Source: Deltaproteobacteria bacterium RBG_13_43_22
GTDB lineage: Bacteria; Desulfobacterota; RBG-13-43-22
DNA: 64,000 nt
Reading direction: 5' to 3'
NCBI GenBank assembly: GCA_001797675.1
Contig: MGQB01000036.1
Coordinates: 62,001-126,000 of the forward strand
Under the pieces are notes generated by a model, which saw only the letters and a list, made by a program, of their open reading frames with translations, was not told the DNA's origin and did no database searches. Below are positions 15,501 through 26,192 of this stretch, piece after piece (position 1 is the stretch's first letter; each line of letters begins with the position of its first letter). The translations under genes were made by a program, and so were the position numbers.

Positions 15501-18020
15501 ATGTTCGGCAATTTAATTAAAAAAGTTGTCGGGACCAAGAACGACCGGGAACTGGGTCGTTTGGCTCCCCTCGTGGATCGCATAAATGACCTGGAAAGGG
15601 AAATGCGAACCTTGAGTGATGCCGGGCTCCAGGCCAAGACCGCTCAATTCAAGGAGGAATTGACCCAGGGGGCCTCTTTGGACGATATCCTTCCCGAGGC
15701 CTTTGCCGTGGTCCGGGAGGCCTCTGTTCGAGTTTTGGGTCTGCGTCCTTTTGATGTGCAAGTCATTGGAGGCATCGTTCTTCACGAAGGCAAAATCGCC
15801 GAAATGAAGACCGGTGAAGGAAAGACCCTGGCCGCCACCCTCCCGGTTTATCTGAATGCCTTAACCGGGGAAGGTGTTCATGTAGTGACCGTCAATGATT
15901 ATCTGGCCAAGCGTGACAGCGAATGGATGGGAGGGATTTATCGATTTTTAGGTCTTTCCGTAGGGGTCATTGTTCATGATTTGGATAAAGAAGGACGGCG
16001 GTCGGCCTATGGCGCGGATGTGACCTATGGGACCAACAATGAATTCGGATTCGATTATCTCCGGGATAATATGGAGTTCTCCCTTTCCAATTATGTCCAA
16101 CGACCCTTTAACTACGCTATCGTGGACGAAGTAGACAGTATCCTGATTGATGAGGCCCGCACCCCGTTGATTATTTCCGGATCGGCGGAAAAATCCACCC
16201 GCATGTACCATGACATCAACCAGATCATCCCCCGTCTGCACAAAGACAAGGATTATACCATCGAAGAAAAAACCCGGACCGTCGTCTTGACCGAATCCGG
16301 AACCGCCCATGCCGAAAAGTTATTAAAGGTGGACAACCTCTATGATCCTCGTTATATGCTCATGGTCCATCACATTAATCAGGCCCTTAAGGCCCATACC
16401 CTGTTCAAAAGAGACGTGGACTATATCGTCAAGGAAGGCGAGGTCATTATTGTCGATGAATTCACCGGCCGACTGATGCCGGGCCGTCGGTACAGCGAGG
16501 GTCTCCATCAGGCCCTGGAAGCCAAAGAGGGTGTTCGTGTCGAAAGTGAAAACCAAACCCTGGCCACCATTACCTTTCAGAATTATTTTCGCATGTATAA
16601 AAAATTAAGCGGTATGACCGGAACGGCCGATACCGAGGCCCCGGAATTCAAAAAGATTTACAAGCTGGATGTGGTCGTTATCCCTACTCATAAAAAGATG
16701 ATCCGGGAGGATTATCCCGATGTTATTTATCGCAATGAAGCAGAGAAGTTTCAGGCCATCATTGAAGAAATCAAACGATTACATACCAAAGGCCAGCCGG
16801 TCCTGGTGGGAACGATCTCTATTGAAAAATCGGAGCGATTGGCCAAAATGCTTTCCCGGGATGGGATCAAACACTCGGTTCTGAATGCCAAAAACCATAG
16901 ATTGGAGGCTGAAATCGTAGCCTCGGCCGGTCAAAAAGGGGTGGTCACCATCTCCACCAATATGGCCGGACGGGGAACCGACATTGTCCTTGGGGAGGGG
17001 GTGACCGACTTAGGGGGTCTGCATATCCTGGGCACGGAACGTCATGAATCCCGACGAATCGATAACCAGCTCCGGGGCCGATCAGGACGGCAAGGAGACC
17101 AGGGCAGTTCCCGTTTCTATCTGTCCCTTGAGGACGACCTGCTGCGGATCTTCGGCTCTGACCGTATCGCCGGCCTTATGGGAAAGATGGGCATGGAAGA
17201 AGGGGAACCCATCGAACATTCCCTGATTTCCAAAGCGATCGAAAATGCTCAACGCCGAGTGGAAGGACACAATTTTGAAATCAGGAAACACCTCATCGAG
17301 TATGATGACGTCATGAATCAACAAAGAGAGGTGATATACGGTCAGAGACGCACGGTTTTGGAAGGCCGGGAATTGAGAGAAATGGTCAAGGAAATGACCG
17401 AAGATCTGCTGGACGCAATCGTGGGATTATTTGTAAACGACAAAATGCCCCCCGAAGAATGGGATCTGAAATCCTTATCCGACAAACTCTTTCAACAGTT
17501 TTCCATTAAGGTTTCCTTTGATGGAAACCAGTCCCTTCCGGAACCGGAGGAATTGCAAGAACAGCTCCAGGATCAAGCCTGGACGGCCTATCTAAAAAAA
17601 GTGGAGACCATCGATCCTGAGGTCATGAGCTCTCTGGAACAGATGGTCATGTTGGAGACGATTGATACGACCTGGAAAGATCATTTACTGAGTATGGATC
17701 ATTTAAAGGAAGGGATTGGATTACGGGGCTATGGACAGCGCGATCCCCTGAGGGAATATCAACGGGAAGGGTACGAGCTGTTTGTGGAAATGATTGAACG
17801 GATCAAGGAACAGACCGTCGCCAATCTGTATCGTCTCCAGTTGGCCCGGGAAGAGGATCTTCAGCCCCTGGTTGAACATCAGGAAAGACCGATGTTCTTC
17901 AGCCACAATGGAGAGGAAAGCCCGGCACCGAAAAAAAGAGAAGGAAAGAAGGTAGGAAGAAATGACCCTTGTCCGTGTGGAAGCGGGAAAAAATATAAAA
18001 GGTGCTGCGGCCAGAAATAA
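15501..18020 (+). CDS. secA: Preprotein translocase ATPase SecA
   Basis: Motor of Sec-dependent protein export. The Walker A region is [14 protein letters not shown], the DEAD-type box is [20 protein letters not shown], the second nucleotide-binding domain has [13 protein letters not shown] and the helical wing/scaffold has [20 protein letters not shown]. The C-terminus carries the zinc-binding SEC-C tail [16 protein letters not shown], so SecB and ribosome contacts are likely kept. Length is 839. AAAGGA precedes the ATG. Its last 59 bp overlap the upstream-most argJ start. Confidence 0.98.
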   Translation: MFGNLIKKVVGTKNDRELGRLAPLVDRINDLEREMRTLSDAGLQAKTAQFKEELTQGASLDDILPEAFAVVREASVRVLGLRPFDVQVIGGIVLHEGKIAEMKTGEGKTLAATLPVYLNALTGEGVHVVTVNDYLAKRDSEWMGGIYRFLGLSVGVIVHDLDKEGRRSAYGADVTYGTNNEFGFDYLRDNMEFSLSNYVQRPFNYAIVDEVDSILIDEARTPLIISGSAEKSTRMYHDINQIIPRLHKDKDYTIEEKTRTVVLTESGTAHAEKLLKVDNLYDPRYMLMVHHINQALKAHTLFKRDVDYIVKEGEVIIVDEFTGRLMPGRRYSEGLHQALEAKEGVRVESENQTLATITFQNYFRMYKKLSGMTGTADTEAPEFKKIYKLDVVVIPTHKKMIREDYPDVIYRNEAEKFQAIIEEIKRLHTKGQPVLVGTISIEKSERLAKMLSRDGIKHSVLNAKNHRLEAEIVASAGQKGVVTISTNMAGRGTDIVLGEGVTDLGGLHILGTERHESRRIDNQLRGRSGRQGDQGSSRFYLSLEDDLLRIFGSDRIAGLMGKMGMEEGEPIEHSLISKAIENAQRRVEGHNFEIRKHLIEYDDVMNQQREVIYGQRRTVLEGRELREMVKEMTEDLLDAIVGLFVNDKMPPEEWDLKSLSDKLFQQFSIKVSFDGNQSLPEPEELQEQLQDQAWTAYLKKVETIDPEVMSSLEQMVMLETIDTTWKDHLLSMDHLKEGIGLRGYGQRDPLREYQREGYELFVEMIERIKEQTVANLYRLQLAREEDLQPLVEHQERPMFFSHNGEESPAPKKREGKKVGRNDPCPCGSGKKYKRCCGQK

Positions 18021-19212
18021 GGGGTTTCAGGTCCCGGGTTTTTTGGCCTCGGTAACTTCAGCCGAAGTTAAAAAGGGGAATAGCCGTTCGGATCTGGGGT
18101 TGATTTTCTCTGAAGTCCCGGCCGTAGCCGCCGGTGTCTTTACCCGTAATCAAGTAAAAGCCGCCCCCGTTCAGATTGACCTGAAAAGAATTGTTCAACA
18201 AGAAGGACGGGCGGTATTGGTTAATAGCGGCAATGCCAATGCCTGTACCGGTTCGGGCGGTCTTAGCGATGCCCGAAAGTTGTCCCGACAGATCTCTCAG
18301 GCTTTATCCATCCCGGATTCGCAGGTTTTTCTGGCCTCAACCGGGGTGATCGGCCAACGATTGCCGATGAGCCGGATGATTAAGGCCGTTCCTTCTCTGA
18401 TTCAATCATTGTCGCCTTATGGGCTGCCGCTGGTTGCCGAAGCTATGATGACCACAGACACCTTTCCTAAAATAGTATCCAAAGAAATGAACATCGGAAA
18501 GCAAAAGGTCCATTTGGTTGGCTTAGCCAAAGGCGCCGGCATGATGCATCCAAATATGGCCACCATGCTCTGTTTGGTATTGACCGATCTGGCTGTCTCC
18601 CCTGCCCTTCTGGATCGGCTTTTAAGAAAAGCAACCGACCAATCCTTTCACCGGATTACCGTGGATGGGGATACCAGCACCAATGACCTGGTCCTGGTTC
18701 TGGCCAATGGCCTGGCCGGCAATGCGGTTCTGGATACTCCCCAAACAACCGGAGCGCGAATTTTTTCCAGAGCCCTGGATCAAATTCTTTTGAAACTGGC
18801 CAGGATGATCGTTCAGGACGGCGAAGGGGCCACCAAAGAAGTGATCATCCGGATCGAAGGAACCCGTACTGAAGAAGAGGCGCGAACTTTGGCCATGACC
18901 GTGGCCCTTTCTCCTTTGGTCAAAACAGCCCTTTTTGGGGAAGACGCCAATTGGGGAAGGATCCTAGCCGCCCTAGGCAGATCCGGTGTTCCATTCCATC
19001 CGGAGCATGTGGACATCCACTTTAACAACATTCAGATCGTCAAGAATGGGGTCAGCAAAGGTCCCAAGGCAGAGACCCGGGCAGGATTGGTTTTAAAAAA
19101 ACCGACCCTGACCATCCGAATTGATATGCATCAAGGAACCTTTAAAACTAAAGTCTATACCTGCGATCTTTCCCTGGATTATGTCCGCATCAACGCCGAC
19201 TACCGAACTTAA
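17962..19212 (+). CDS. argJ: Bifunctional glutamate N-acetyltransferase / amino-acid acetyltransferase
   Basis: ArgJ recycles acetyl from N-acetylornithine to glutamate, and bifunctional forms also use acetyl-CoA. The proenzyme self-cleaves before the threonine in the conserved [12 protein letters not shown] motif, which is present here. Other family blocks are [21 protein letters not shown] near the N-terminus, [34 protein letters not shown] and the C-terminal [10 protein letters not shown]. The frame begins at an ATG inside the secA zinc-tail codons, giving a 59 bp overlap. Homology proper starts near [10 protein letters not shown], about 20 residues in, and a GTG at 17977 is an alternative. 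Either way argJ translation begins within secA. Confidence 0.94.
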   Translation: MTLVRVEAGKNIKGAAARNKGFQVPGFLASVTSAEVKKGNSRSDLGLIFSEVPAVAAGVFTRNQVKAAPVQIDLKRIVQQEGRAVLVNSGNANACTGSGGLSDARKLSRQISQALSIPDSQVFLASTGVIGQRLPMSRMIKAVPSLIQSLSPYGLPLVAEAMMTTDTFPKIVSKEMNIGKQKVHLVGLAKGAGMMHPNMATMLCLVLTDLAVSPALLDRLLRKATDQSFHRITVDGDTSTNDLVLVLANGLAGNAVLDTPQTTGARIFSRALDQILLKLARMIVQDGEGATKEVIIRIEGTRTEEEARTLAMTVALSPLVKTALFGEDANWGRILAALGRSGVPFHPEHVDIHFNNIQIVKNGVSKGPKAETRAGLVLKKPTLTIRIDMHQGTFKTKVYTCDLSLDYVRINADYRT

Positions 19213-19224
19213 ACACAGTTACAG

Positions 19225-19290
19225 GTTGCGGGTTAGGGGTTATTGTAAACGATATTTTATCAAATAACCTCTTAACTCTCAACCCGCAAC
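19225..19290. repeat. Intergenic inverted repeat with GTTGCGGGTT words
   Basis: GTTGCGGGTT (19225-19234) pairs perfectly with AACCCGCAAC (19281-19290), and GGTTATT pairs with AATAACC inside, leaving a small A+T-rich loop. It fills the argJ-ade spacer and is related in wording to the repeat at 3806-3893. Confidence 0.6.
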
Positions 19291-19298
19291 ATATCTTT

Positions 19299-21017
19299 AT
19301 GAACACAAAAAACCTCCAAAAACTCATTCGCACCGCCCGTGGGGAAATTCCTGCCGACCTGGTCCTAAAGGGGGGGAGGGTGGTCAATGTCTTTTCCTGT
19401 GAAATCCAGGAAGCCGATGTGGCGGTTTGTGAAGGCCAAATCGTGGGGCTGGGTTCCTACCAGGGCAGGGAGATTATCGACTGTCGTCACCGCTTCATTT
19501 GCCCCGGCTTCATCGACGGACATCTTCACATAGAAAGTACCTTGCTAACACCGGCCAACCTGGCTCCTGTGCTTCTGCCCCTTGGAACAACCACTCTGAT
19601 CGCCGATCCTCATGAAATAGCCAATGTCCTTGGTTTGGCCGGCGTTGAGTTTATGTTAGAAAACAGCGCCAGGCTCCCGTTGGAAATCTATTTCATGGCC
19701 CCGTCCTGTGTCCCGGCCACCCATTTGGAAACTTCAGGGGCGATTTTGGCCGAGAAAGATTTACGGCCCCTTCTCCGCAACCCCAGAGTCCTGGGTTTGG
19801 CCGAGATGATGAATTTCCCGGGAGTGCTCTTGAAGGATCAAGAGGTGCTAAAAAAAATTACTTCTTTCCAAAATAAAATCAAAGACGGACACGCCCCGCT
19901 TTTATCAGGGAAAGATCTCTGCGCTTATCTAAGTGCCGGGATCAAGTCCGACCATGAATGTACGCAATTATCGGAAGCCCGGGAAAAACTGGCCCTTGGT
20001 ATGGTGGTCATGATCCGGCAAGGAACTCAGGCCAAAAATTTAAAAGACCTTCTGCCCGCAGTGGTCCCTGGTAATGTCCGTCGGTGCCTGCTGGTCACCG
20101 ATGACCGACACCCTGAAGACTTGATTCGCGAGGGCCATCTTAATTCGGTCCTCAAACAAGCGGTTGATCTGGGATTAAATCCCATTTTGGCTATTCAAAT
20201 GGTCACTATCAATGCGGCTGAGTATTTCGGTCTTCGTCAGTTAGGAGCCGTCGCCCCAGGGTATCAGGCCGACCTAACGGTCTTAAAATCACTTTCCTCG
20301 ATGAAGGTTGAGGCCGTGTTTAAAAAAGGAAAGCTGGTGGCCCGGAACGGCCGGTTTCTGGGCAAGGTCCCGCACTCAGAAGGATTTAATAATATAACTG
20401 GAATGAATATCAAAAACCTTTCCTTGAAAAAATTTCAAATCCCCCTCCGGGGAGAATGGGCCAATGTTATTGGATTCGTTCCTAATCAGATTTTAACCCA
20501 AAAAATCCGTCATAAGGTTCAGGGAAAAAATGGATTGTTGCACCTTAATCCGGAGAAAGACATCGTACTCCTGGCCTGCGTGGAACGACATCAGGGGACA
20601 GGAAACGTTGGGCTGGGACTGGTCCAGGGATTCGGACTGGTTCGGGGGGCCATCGCTTCTTCAGTGGCCCACGATTCTCATAATATCGTTGTTATCGGTC
20701 GTGAACCGGAAGAGATGCTCTTGGCCGTTAAGGTCATTGAAAAAATGAAGGGCGGATTGGTGGTCGTGTTTCAAAATCAGGTGGCCGCTAAGTTGCCTTT
20801 ACCCATAGCAGGATTGATGTCCGATCAATCCATCGAAGTCGTTATGGCTCAGCAGAAGGCCTTGTTTCGGGCCGTTTCACTAACCGGTTGCCCACTGAAA
20901 AATCCCTTTATGGCTTTGTCATTCTTGGCTTTGCCGGTAATTCCGGAATTAAAGATTACCGATAAAGGGTTAGTGGATGTTAACCGGTTTGAAATTATAC
21001 CACTGATGGATTCGTAA
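19299..21017 (+). CDS. ade: Adenine deaminase
   Basis: Metal-dependent amidohydrolase converting adenine to hypoxanthine. Metal ligands and family blocks include GFIDGHLHIESTLLTP, TTTLIADPHEIANVLG, LAEMMNFPG, SDHECT and LVTDDRHPEDLIREGHL. The C-terminal half has the adenine deaminase domain with ASSVAHDSHNIVVIG. Length of 572 matches the family. The start ATG at 19299 follows the inverted repeat with no clear ribosome binding site. A rho-independent terminator follows the gene. Confidence 0.95.
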   Translation: MNTKNLQKLIRTARGEIPADLVLKGGRVVNVFSCEIQEADVAVCEGQIVGLGSYQGREIIDCRHRFICPGFIDGHLHIESTLLTPANLAPVLLPLGTTTLIADPHEIANVLGLAGVEFMLENSARLPLEIYFMAPSCVPATHLETSGAILAEKDLRPLLRNPRVLGLAEMMNFPGVLLKDQEVLKKITSFQNKIKDGHAPLLSGKDLCAYLSAGIKSDHECTQLSEAREKLALGMVVMIRQGTQAKNLKDLLPAVVPGNVRRCLLVTDDRHPEDLIREGHLNSVLKQAVDLGLNPILAIQMVTINAAEYFGLRQLGAVAPGYQADLTVLKSLSSMKVEAVFKKGKLVARNGRFLGKVPHSEGFNNITGMNIKNLSLKKFQIPLRGEWANVIGFVPNQILTQKIRHKVQGKNGLLHLNPEKDIVLLACVERHQGTGNVGLGLVQGFGLVRGAIASSVAHDSHNIVVIGREPEEMLLAVKVIEKMKGGLVVVFQNQVAAKLPLPIAGLMSDQSIEVVMAQQKALFRAVSLTGCPLKNPFMALSFLALPVIPELKITDKGLVDVNRFEIIPLMDS

Positions 21018-21132
21018 AAAATTGGATTCGCTCCGCTGCAGGATCATCCTCCATCTATCAAGACTTGAGGAAAGAGGATTAAGGCAGGTGCCTTGGGCCG
21101 CAAGTGAAAAATACCTTAAACCCGGATTTTTC

Positions 21133-21152
21133 GGGGAACCTTTCCCCTTTTT
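21133..21152 (+). terminator. Rho-independent terminator after ade
   Basis: GGGGAA (21133-21138) and TTCCCC (21142-21147) form a stem with a three-base loop, followed directly by TTTTT. It is 116 bp past the ade stop and ends shortly before the next gene, so it separates two transcription units. Confidence 0.7.
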
Positions 21153-21179
21153 GTATTTAAATTTAGAAAAGGAAATCAG

Positions 21180-22775
21180 TTGACTTCAGTTTCTCAACAA
21201 CCCATCCATGATCAGGATATGGTAATTCAGACCATGTTGAAACCGGAAACCTATCCGCAACCTCCCAAAAAGATCACCCACATCCAGACCCACATCTCTC
21301 ATATTTTTTTAACCGGCGGCTTGGTTTATAAGATCAAAAAATCGGTCGATTTCGGTTTTCTGGATTTTTCCACTTTGGCCAAAAGGCGCTACTTCTGTCA
21401 TCAGGAGGTAAAGCTGAATCGTCGTCTGACCAAAAATATCTACCTGGGAGTCGTCAAGATAGCCTCCGTAAAGAGAAAGCCAACGATCAACGGGAAGGGA
21501 CCGATTATTGAATATGCGGTCTTGATGAGGGAGATGCCCCAGGAACGGATGATGAATCGTTTGCTGGTTGAAGGTCGCGTTGGGGAAAAAGATATCCTGG
21601 CCTTGGTTCGCAAACTGGTCCCCTTTTATCAGGAAGCCCGGACCGGGAAAGGGGTCAATCCCTTTGGACGGATCGAGGTTATGGTCAAGAATACCGAAGA
21701 AAATTTTGCCCAGACTCAACCCTATGTGGGCCGATTGGTGGCCACCAGGACCTATACCCGGATTGTCAGAGGTACCAGAGATTTTCTAAATAACAACCAA
21801 GAACTTTTCAATAAACGCATCCGGGAGAGTCGTATCCGGGATTGTCATGGAGATCTCCATTCCGCCAATATCTGTTTGGATAAAAAACCCCAGATTTATG
21901 ATTGTATTGAGTTCAATCACCGATTCCGCTACTCGGATATTGCATGTGATCTGGCCTTTCTGTCAATGGACCTCGATTTTCATGGACGCCTGGAACTTTC
22001 CAGGCTTTTCATGAAGGAATATGTGCGGCGCTCAAAAGATTATGATCTCCCGCGGCTTTTCAATTTTTATAAAGGTTACCGCGCTTTTGTCCGTGCCAAA
22101 ATACACTCCTTTACCTCCGAGAGTCCTGAAATATCGCCCAAAGAGAAAAAATACGAAAGCCGGTTGGCGAAAAAATATTATCACCTTGCCTGCCAATATA
22201 TTCAAAAAGATCGGAACCCTGAGCTATTGGTAGTCTTTGGACTTATGGGCACCGGGAAGACTTCGCTGGCCAAGGAACTGGCCAGGCAGACCGGTTGGCC
22301 CGTATTCAGCTCGGATGAAATACGAAAGGCCCTGGAGGGAATATCTCCGACGGACCGAAAATGGGAACCTTTTGAAAAAGGCCTATACTCGGAAGAGATG
22401 TCCCAAAAGACTTATTGGAAGATAAGGGATGAGGCCCAAAAACGATTAAGACAAGGTCAATCGGTTATTTTGGACGGATCGTACAAGCGGCAGGCGGAAA
22501 GGCTGGCCTTGATGAAACTGGCACAAAAAACCAAGGCCCAGATCCGATTTCTCGAATGCCGGGCCCCGATAAAAAAAATCCATCAACGATTGGATCAGCG
22601 CGGCCGGGACGACATGGCGGTTTCCGACGGCCGATGGGAAATCTTTCATCTGCAGCGCAAGGACTTCGATCCCGTAAATGATCCGGTTAAATCAAATAAC
22701 TTTTTGATTAAAACCACCAGGCCTGCGGAACAAATCGTCCAAAACCTCCTAATGAAAATCCGAGCCGATGCCTAA
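21180..22775 (+). CDS. Kinase-fold (APH-like) / P-loop ATPase fusion protein
   Basis: Two-domain protein of 531 residues. The N-terminal half resembles aminoglycoside-phosphotransferase-type kinases (COG2187-like), with the catalytic loop CHGDLHSANICL and the following IYDCIEFNHRFRYSDIACDLAF. The C-terminal half is a zeta-toxin/kinase-type P-loop domain (COG0645-like) with Walker A GLMGTGKTSLAKEL and an RxGRDDMAVSDGRWEIF-type lid. This fusion is widespread in proteobacteria and is not by itself evidence of antibiotic resistance. The substrate is unknown. The start is a TTG at 21180 with GGAAATC upstream. It overlaps the next gene by 8 bp, so they are probably co-transcribed. Confidence 0.82.
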   Translation: MTSVSQQPIHDQDMVIQTMLKPETYPQPPKKITHIQTHISHIFLTGGLVYKIKKSVDFGFLDFSTLAKRRYFCHQEVKLNRRLTKNIYLGVVKIASVKRKPTINGKGPIIEYAVLMREMPQERMMNRLLVEGRVGEKDILALVRKLVPFYQEARTGKGVNPFGRIEVMVKNTEENFAQTQPYVGRLVATRTYTRIVRGTRDFLNNNQELFNKRIRESRIRDCHGDLHSANICLDKKPQIYDCIEFNHRFRYSDIACDLAFLSMDLDFHGRLELSRLFMKEYVRRSKDYDLPRLFNFYKGYRAFVRAKIHSFTSESPEISPKEKKYESRLAKKYYHLACQYIQKDRNPELLVVFGLMGTGKTSLAKELARQTGWPVFSSDEIRKALEGISPTDRKWEPFEKGLYSEEMSQKTYWKIRDEAQKRLRQGQSVILDGSYKRQAERLALMKLAQKTKAQIRFLECRAPIKKIHQRLDQRGRDDMAVSDGRWEIFHLQRKDFDPVNDPVKSNNFLIKTTRPAEQIVQNLLMKIRADA

Positions 22776-24714
22776 AATAATTCCTGGGACGTCAGATCGA
22801 ACCTGCCATCCGGTATCGATCATCCTTTTTATTATTCTGCTGTCCTCTGCCATTCTTATTTTTCATATCCCCGAGAAAATAACGGCGTCCCTCGGTCTGT
22901 GTTTCTTCTTTCTTCTCACCTTGAGCAATCCCAAAAACGGAATCGCCTTCCTGACCCTATCCATCCCCTTTTTTCTGGGCGCCGCTCACAATCCATATTT
23001 TTTTCTTTTTGAAATCCTGATCTACGGCACCATTATCCTTGGGTTTATTCGCTTATGGAAAGATAAAAAACCCATCGCAATCCCGTTTAAACTCCTGGTC
23101 CTCCTACTCTTCCTGGCCGCTCTGTTCAGCATCCCCATCAACGCCAAGGAATATTACTGGGAGTTTTGGGCCGCCCCGGCAAAAGATATTTGGTTTCAGT
23201 GGATGAGAGGACACGAGAAGTTCCCCCTCATCCATCTCAGGGCCTTAAGCAATCTCCTCAGCGGAATCCTGCTGTTTGTTTTGGTCTCTAACCTGTTTTC
23301 CAAAAACACCTTTTATGATTTGGAAAAAAATATTAAAGGGTTGATCTGGATGGCGGTTATGGTCTGCATAATAGGAATCCTTTTCCTTTTCAAAATTATA
23401 CCATTCCAGCCAAAAACCTACTTATCGCTCTCTCTGGCCGGTACTCATGAGGGAGCCATTTCCGCTTTGGCCTTCAACCGCCAATATCTGGCCCAATATC
23501 TTCTGATACTCTTTCCTTTTATTTTTTATTTTCTACATTTAAATCGGAAAAAAATGCCCGGGATATTCCTTTATCTTTTGGTCCTCGGTCTTTTTATATT
23601 TTCCCTTTCGGCCAGTATGCAGCGGAGTATCTTTCTGGTCCTGTTCCTGGAACTCTTCTTTTTAATTGGATTCTATTCCAAATATATTTCAATTCGAAAA
23701 AAGACGGCCCATTTTTTTTTCCTGATCCCTTTTCTTTTTTTGGCCGGTATGTTCTTGCTCGATTTTCTTTTCCTCAATAAAAGATTCCTCTCCCGAATCA
23801 TTTTGATTGGATTATCCGACCCGGACCAACGCCGGGTCCATCTCTGGAACACCGCCTGGAATATGTTTCAATATTCCCCCTTTTTAGGAGTGGGCCTGGG
23901 AAAATATTTTGAGTTCTTTCCTAAATTTTTTACCGATCCCCATATCGGTTGGAAAACATTCGGGCTGGTCCGTGGCGAACCCCACTCCTTTTTTTTCCAA
24001 ACCCTGGCCGAACAAGGGGCCTTCGGCCTTCTACTTATCCTGACACTGGTTGGGGCCGTTATTTACCGTATAATAAAAAAGGCCAACGAAGAATCGGTGT
24101 CTGAGCAAAAAATGCTCCTGGGTGCCCTGGCGGTCTCATTGATCTGCTGGTTCCTATTGGGATTTTTCCATAATGTGGCCTATGTCCGTTCTTTGGGTGT
24201 TCTTTTCTGGGTCCTATTGGGTTGGTCGGCCGGTTTGACCCCGTCTCGGACTATTCCCGGGAAGAGAAAAAATAAATTATTTTATATCGGTCTGTTGATT
24301 TTAACAGCCGCGTTGGGGTATCAGATCAAATTGATCCACGACCGTCCGATAGATCCTTTTTTTCAAACCGGTTTCTATGATCTTGAAACCCTCCCTGGAG
24401 GTGAAAAAATCCGCTGGACCGGGAAAAGGGCCATCGAAAACATGGATATTCAGGGGGGGAAAAAAGTAATATCCATCTCGGCACCCTTACCGGGGATAAC
24501 CGAGCATCCTCAGAAAGTCCGTTTTTGGGTTGGAGGAAAAATGCATGAAGTCATTTTGAGGGATACCAGATGGCAGCGGATCTCTCTTTTGGCCGAGAAA
24601 CCCTATACAGGAAGGATGCTCCTCACAATAGAAACCAGCTACACCTTCAATCCCAAGAAGGCAAAGGTAAGTGAAGATGCCCGTGATCTGGGAATAATGA
24701 TTCGTGAAGATTGA
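22768..24714 (+). CDS. O-antigen ligase/polymerase-family membrane protein
   Basis: Multi-span inner-membrane protein of 648 residues with at least ten hydrophobic segments. The Wzy_C signature region is visible: HLWNTAWNMFQYSPFLGVGLGKYF followed by a periplasmic GEPHSFFFQTLAEQGAFGLLL, with the conserved PHSFFFQTLAEQG-type motif. A soluble C-terminal tail of about 130 residues (ends DLGIMIRED) looks like a small beta domain. Members join or polymerise glycans on lipid carriers in the periplasm. It stands on the + strand, convergent with the WecA-like gene, so it borders the capsule cluster rather than being inside its operon. Ligase versus polymerase cannot be decided from sequence. Confidence 0.82.
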   Translation: MPKIIPGTSDRTCHPVSIILFIILLSSAILIFHIPEKITASLGLCFFFLLTLSNPKNGIAFLTLSIPFFLGAAHNPYFFLFEILIYGTIILGFIRLWKDKKPIAIPFKLLVLLLFLAALFSIPINAKEYYWEFWAAPAKDIWFQWMRGHEKFPLIHLRALSNLLSGILLFVLVSNLFSKNTFYDLEKNIKGLIWMAVMVCIIGILFLFKIIPFQPKTYLSLSLAGTHEGAISALAFNRQYLAQYLLILFPFIFYFLHLNRKKMPGIFLYLLVLGLFIFSLSASMQRSIFLVLFLELFFLIGFYSKYISIRKKTAHFFFLIPFLFLAGMFLLDFLFLNKRFLSRIILIGLSDPDQRRVHLWNTAWNMFQYSPFLGVGLGKYFEFFPKFFTDPHIGWKTFGLVRGEPHSFFFQTLAEQGAFGLLLILTLVGAVIYRIIKKANEESVSEQKMLLGALAVSLICWFLLGFFHNVAYVRSLGVLFWVLLGWSAGLTPSRTIPGKRKNKLFYIGLLILTAALGYQIKLIHDRPIDPFFQTGFYDLETLPGGEKIRWTGKRAIENMDIQGGKKVISISAPLPGITEHPQKVRFWVGGKMHEVILRDTRWQRISLLAEKPYTGRMLLTIETSYTFNPKKAKVSEDARDLGIMIRED

Positions 24715-24734
24715 TTTCTAATTTGAAAAGGGGT

Positions 24735-26192
24735 TTAGGAGGGAATATCGGGAGAGAGGTCCTGTAGTCCATGACAGAATTCATTGGCCATAACATTTAA
24801 TACCCTGCTCATTCCGGGTGGGAAAACACCATGAGTACTGCTCCAGATGATTTTTAAATCGCCCACAGGCCTTTCTTCCGCTGACAAAGCAAGGTTGAAG
24901 GTCACCGTCTTGTCCGGCCCCTGAAATGCTTTATGGGCTGACCAAATAAGGGGTTTGTCGGGGTGCTCAACTAAAGATATAGCGGCTTGCTGGATCCCCA
25001 GTTCCTCAAACAATTCTCCGGCCAACTGCCACCTTCCAACAATGGTCTTTTCTTCAATAAAGGCCCGGCAGAGTAAACGGGTCCGAAAAGCCCAATATTT
25101 AGCCTTCTGAGAATCTTTCCATTTTCTTATCAGGTCCTGAACCAAACCGGAAAATTTAAAATAACCAAGGAATCTGGAACCGAGAATGATCACAACGCCC
25201 AGGAAAACCACAATATAAGCGGCAAAAGAATTCCGGGTGAAAAGTAAAAGGCCGGCTATTCCGGCCAGAAGGAAATTGACCCCATAAAGCACGAGAACGG
25301 CTTTACGGTGAGAATAGCCTCTTTCCAGCAGTTTGTGATGGATATGATCACGATCACCCTGCCCGATCGGTACCCCGCGATTCCAGCGACGCAAAATGGC
25401 ATAAATCATATCAATAATAGGAAGCCCTAGAGCGATGATTGGAATTAACAGAGCGAAGGCAATGGCGCTTTTTTCAGAAGCCCACAAGGACAGCCCTCCC
25501 AGAAAAAAACCCAGAAAAAGACTGCCCGAGTCCCCCAAGAAGATGGTTGCCGGGGAGAAATTATATCGAAGAAATCCCAGAGAGGCCCCTGCTAAAGCTA
25601 CCGCCAGATAAGGAACTAAGGTATAAATGGTAGGAACCGTCATAATAAAAAGAATGGTCGCAGCAAAGGTGGCGATTCCAGTTGCCAATCCATCAATACC
25701 GTCGGCCAGGTTGACAGCGTTGGTTATTCCAACCAGCCATATCACCGTAAGCGGCCCGCTTAGCCAGGATACGTCCCATTGCAAACCAAATGGATTGGAT
25801 AGAAGGTGAATTCTTAACCCAAAGTGAAAGGCCACCAGACCAGCAAGGATTTCAGCTGATAGCTTGGGCCAGGGGGATAACCGGTGGATATCATCCCAGA
25901 TGCCTATTCCAAAAACGATCAAACAACCCAGAGTGAGGCCAAGAAAAGGCTCCCATGAATTCCGTATTTCTCTGACCAGAAAATCTCCGGAAATGGAAAA
26001 AAATAAAAAGGGCAGCAGGGTGGCCGCAACGACAGCAATTCCGCCAAGACGTGGAGTCTCATCCTGGTGGATCTTTCTTTTCCCCGGTAAGTCCAGGATG
26101 CCGAAGCGAATCCCCAAAGCACGAATAAACGGGGTGAAACTTAAGGAGGCCACAAAGGCAATTCCAAAGAAGGCCGCGTAGATCAAGTTCAT
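24735..26192 (-). CDS. WecA/TagO-like polyprenyl-phosphate glycosyl-1-phosphate transferase
   Basis: Integral membrane enzyme of the MraY/WecA family that would start a repeat unit by moving a sugar-1-phosphate, probably GlcNAc-1-P, to undecaprenyl phosphate. Family motifs are RKIHQDETPRLGGIAVV, the DDIHRLSPWPKL acidic pair, NAVNLADGIDGLATG, FLGDSGSLFLGF and QGDRDHIHHKLLERGYS. About 130 extra residues follow the membrane core as a soluble C-terminal extension of unknown role. The upstream GT2 gene's stop overlaps this start (ATGA), and it is the last gene of the minus-strand cluster. The sugar is inferred from the family. Confidence 0.9.
   Translation of the reverse strand: MNLIYAAFFGIAFVASLSFTPFIRALGIRFGILDLPGKRKIHQDETPRLGGIAVVAATLLPFLFFSISGDFLVREIRNSWEPFLGLTLGCLIVFGIGIWDDIHRLSPWPKLSAEILAGLVAFHFGLRIHLLSNPFGLQWDVSWLSGPLTVIWLVGITNAVNLADGIDGLATGIATFAATILFIMTVPTIYTLVPYLAVALAGASLGFLRYNFSPATIFLGDSGSLFLGFFLGGLSLWASEKSAIAFALLIPIIALGLPIIDMIYAILRRWNRGVPIGQGDRDHIHHKLLERGYSHRKAVLVLYGVNFLLAGIAGLLLFTRNSFAAYIVVFLGVVIILGSRFLGYFKFSGLVQDLIRKWKDSQKAKYWAFRTRLLCRAFIEEKTIVGRWQLAGELFEELGIQQAAISLVEHPDKPLIWSAHKAFQGPDKTVTFNLALSAEERPVGDLKIIWSSTHGVFPPGMSRVLNVMANEFCHGLQDLSPDIPS

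Noticed and set aside
21040-21130. Possible riboswitch upstream of the kinase-fold fusion gene
   Set aside because: GC-rich words and hairpins are present, but no known riboswitch core could be matched. The clear structure is the terminator at 21133-21152.
21180-22775. Aminoglycoside resistance gene
   Set aside because: The APH-like half belongs to a widespread kinase-fold/P-loop fusion. Nothing in the context indicates antibiotic modification.
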